From an uncultured Alphaproteobacteria bacterium (GTDB lineage Bacteria; Pseudomonadota; Alphaproteobacteria; Rhizobiales; Aestuariivirgaceae), in assembly GCA_937868035.1 (NCBI GenBank), contig CALMLK010000030.1, positions 1 through 7,027 of the forward strand: a stretch of 7,027 bases of DNA, given 5' to 3'. The notes under the pieces were generated by a model. The model was not told where the DNA came from, did not search any database, and worked only from the letters and a program-made list of their open reading frames with translations. Position numbers and translations under genes: made by a program. Positions 6,485 to 7,027 of the stretch are shown here, piece after piece (position 1 is the stretch's first letter; every line of letters starts with the position of its first letter).

Positions 6485-7027
6485 ATGGCGGGAGATCAGG
6501 CGGCACGGCTGCTGGCCTGGTATGACGCCCATGGCCGCGACTTGCCATGGCGGGTGAAGGGCCACGGCAGCGGGATGCGGCAAGACCCCTATTTCGTCTG
6601 GCTGTCAGAGATCATGTTGCAGCAAACCACGGTTGCGGCGGTGCAGGCCTACTTCCGCAAATTCGTGGCGCAGTGGCCGACGGTGGCGGCGCTCGCGGCG
6701 GCTGATCTTGATGATATTCTGCGGGCCTGGGCGGGGCTTGGCTATTACGCGCGGGCGCGGAACCTCCATGCCTGTGCGCAGGCCGTGGTGCGGGATCACG
6801 GGGGGCAGTTTCCCGCTGACCATGATGCGTTGCTGGCGTTGCCGGGGATCGGGCCCTACACGGCTGCTGCCATTGCAGCGATTGCCTTTGACGCCCGCCA
6901 TGCGGCGGTCGATGGAAATGTCGAGCGCGTGGTGTCGCGTTATTACGCGATCGATACCCCCTTGCCGGAATCGAAACCGCTGATCCGGGCGAAGGCTGAG
7001 GCGCTGGTGCCGGCGGGCCGGGCGGGC
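6485..7027 (+). CDS. A/G-specific adenine glycosylase MutY (partial, 3' end outside window)
   Basis: The window holds the first 181 residues of a base-excision-repair enzyme that removes adenine opposite 8-oxoguanine. Catalytic Glu42 lies in LSEIMLQQTTV, the helix-hairpin-helix is LPGIGPYTAAAI (119-130), and the catalytic Asp143 is in AVDGNVERVV. Trp22 and GYYARARNL (86-94) are also typical. The iron-sulfur cluster loop and the C-terminal NUDIX-like domain that recognises 8-oxoG fall beyond the edge. The chosen ATG has GAGGGG at a 6-base spacing and lines up with the family N-terminus; an in-frame ATG at 6464, seven codons earlier, has no ribosome site. It is transcribed away from the DUF721 gene, with 66 bp between starts. 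No stop occurs in the available 181 codons, so the reading frame is intact as far as visible. Confidence 0.95.
   Translation, partial: MAGDQAARLLAWYDAHGRDLPWRVKGHGSGMRQDPYFVWLSEIMLQQTTVAAVQAYFRKFVAQWPTVAALAAADLDDILRAWAGLGYYARARNLHACAQAVVRDHGGQFPADHDALLALPGIGPYTAAAIAAIAFDARHAAVDGNVERVVSRYYAIDTPLPESKPLIRAKAEALVPAGRAG

Noticed and set aside
6419..6583. N-terminal extension of the DUF721 protein to a start at 6583
   Set aside because: It would overlap the mutY start by about 100 bp on the opposite strand, and the added residues do not look like the family; the ATG at 6416-6418 fits.

Overview
The window looks like a chromosomal segment of a GC-rich alphaproteobacterium. The support is the block mutY / DUF721 (DciA-like) / DsbA-family thioredoxin / smc, an order I recall as common in Alphaproteobacteria. 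The SMC has the alphaproteobacterial hinge type (ends in R-W-D-G-F), and codons mostly end in G or C. I cannot name a genus from the sequence alone.

Layout from right to left. At the right edge, a mutY-type adenine glycosylase gene starts rightward and runs off the window. Divergent from it, three genes run leftward in what looks like one operon: a DUF721/DciA-family protein (candidate replicative-helicase loader), a Tat-exported DsbA-type thiol oxidoreductase, and the chromosome-organising ATPase Smc. A 96-bp gap with no visible terminator follows. Then come two leftward genes that overlap by 4 bp: a VanW-family protein and a HAD-superfamily phosphatase. The last ~200 bp at the left edge are strikingly AT-rich (65 G/C in the first 180 bases, 36%). 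They hold a 13-bp hairpin, an AT-rich dyad and a 55-codon open stretch that I cannot assign.

The right two thirds is housekeeping: repair of A opposite 8-oxoG (MutY), replicative helicase loading (DUF721/DciA, inferred), envelope thiol chemistry (DsbA) and chromosome segregation (Smc). The VanW-HAD pair is the least understood part. VanW proteins have no settled biochemical function, and the tight coupling to a small-molecule phosphatase is the most useful clue in the window. No RNA genes, CRISPR arrays, insertion sequences or phage genes were seen. I found no clear sign of an undescribed system; the best leads are the VanW-HAD pair with its 96-bp leader, and the AT-rich left edge.
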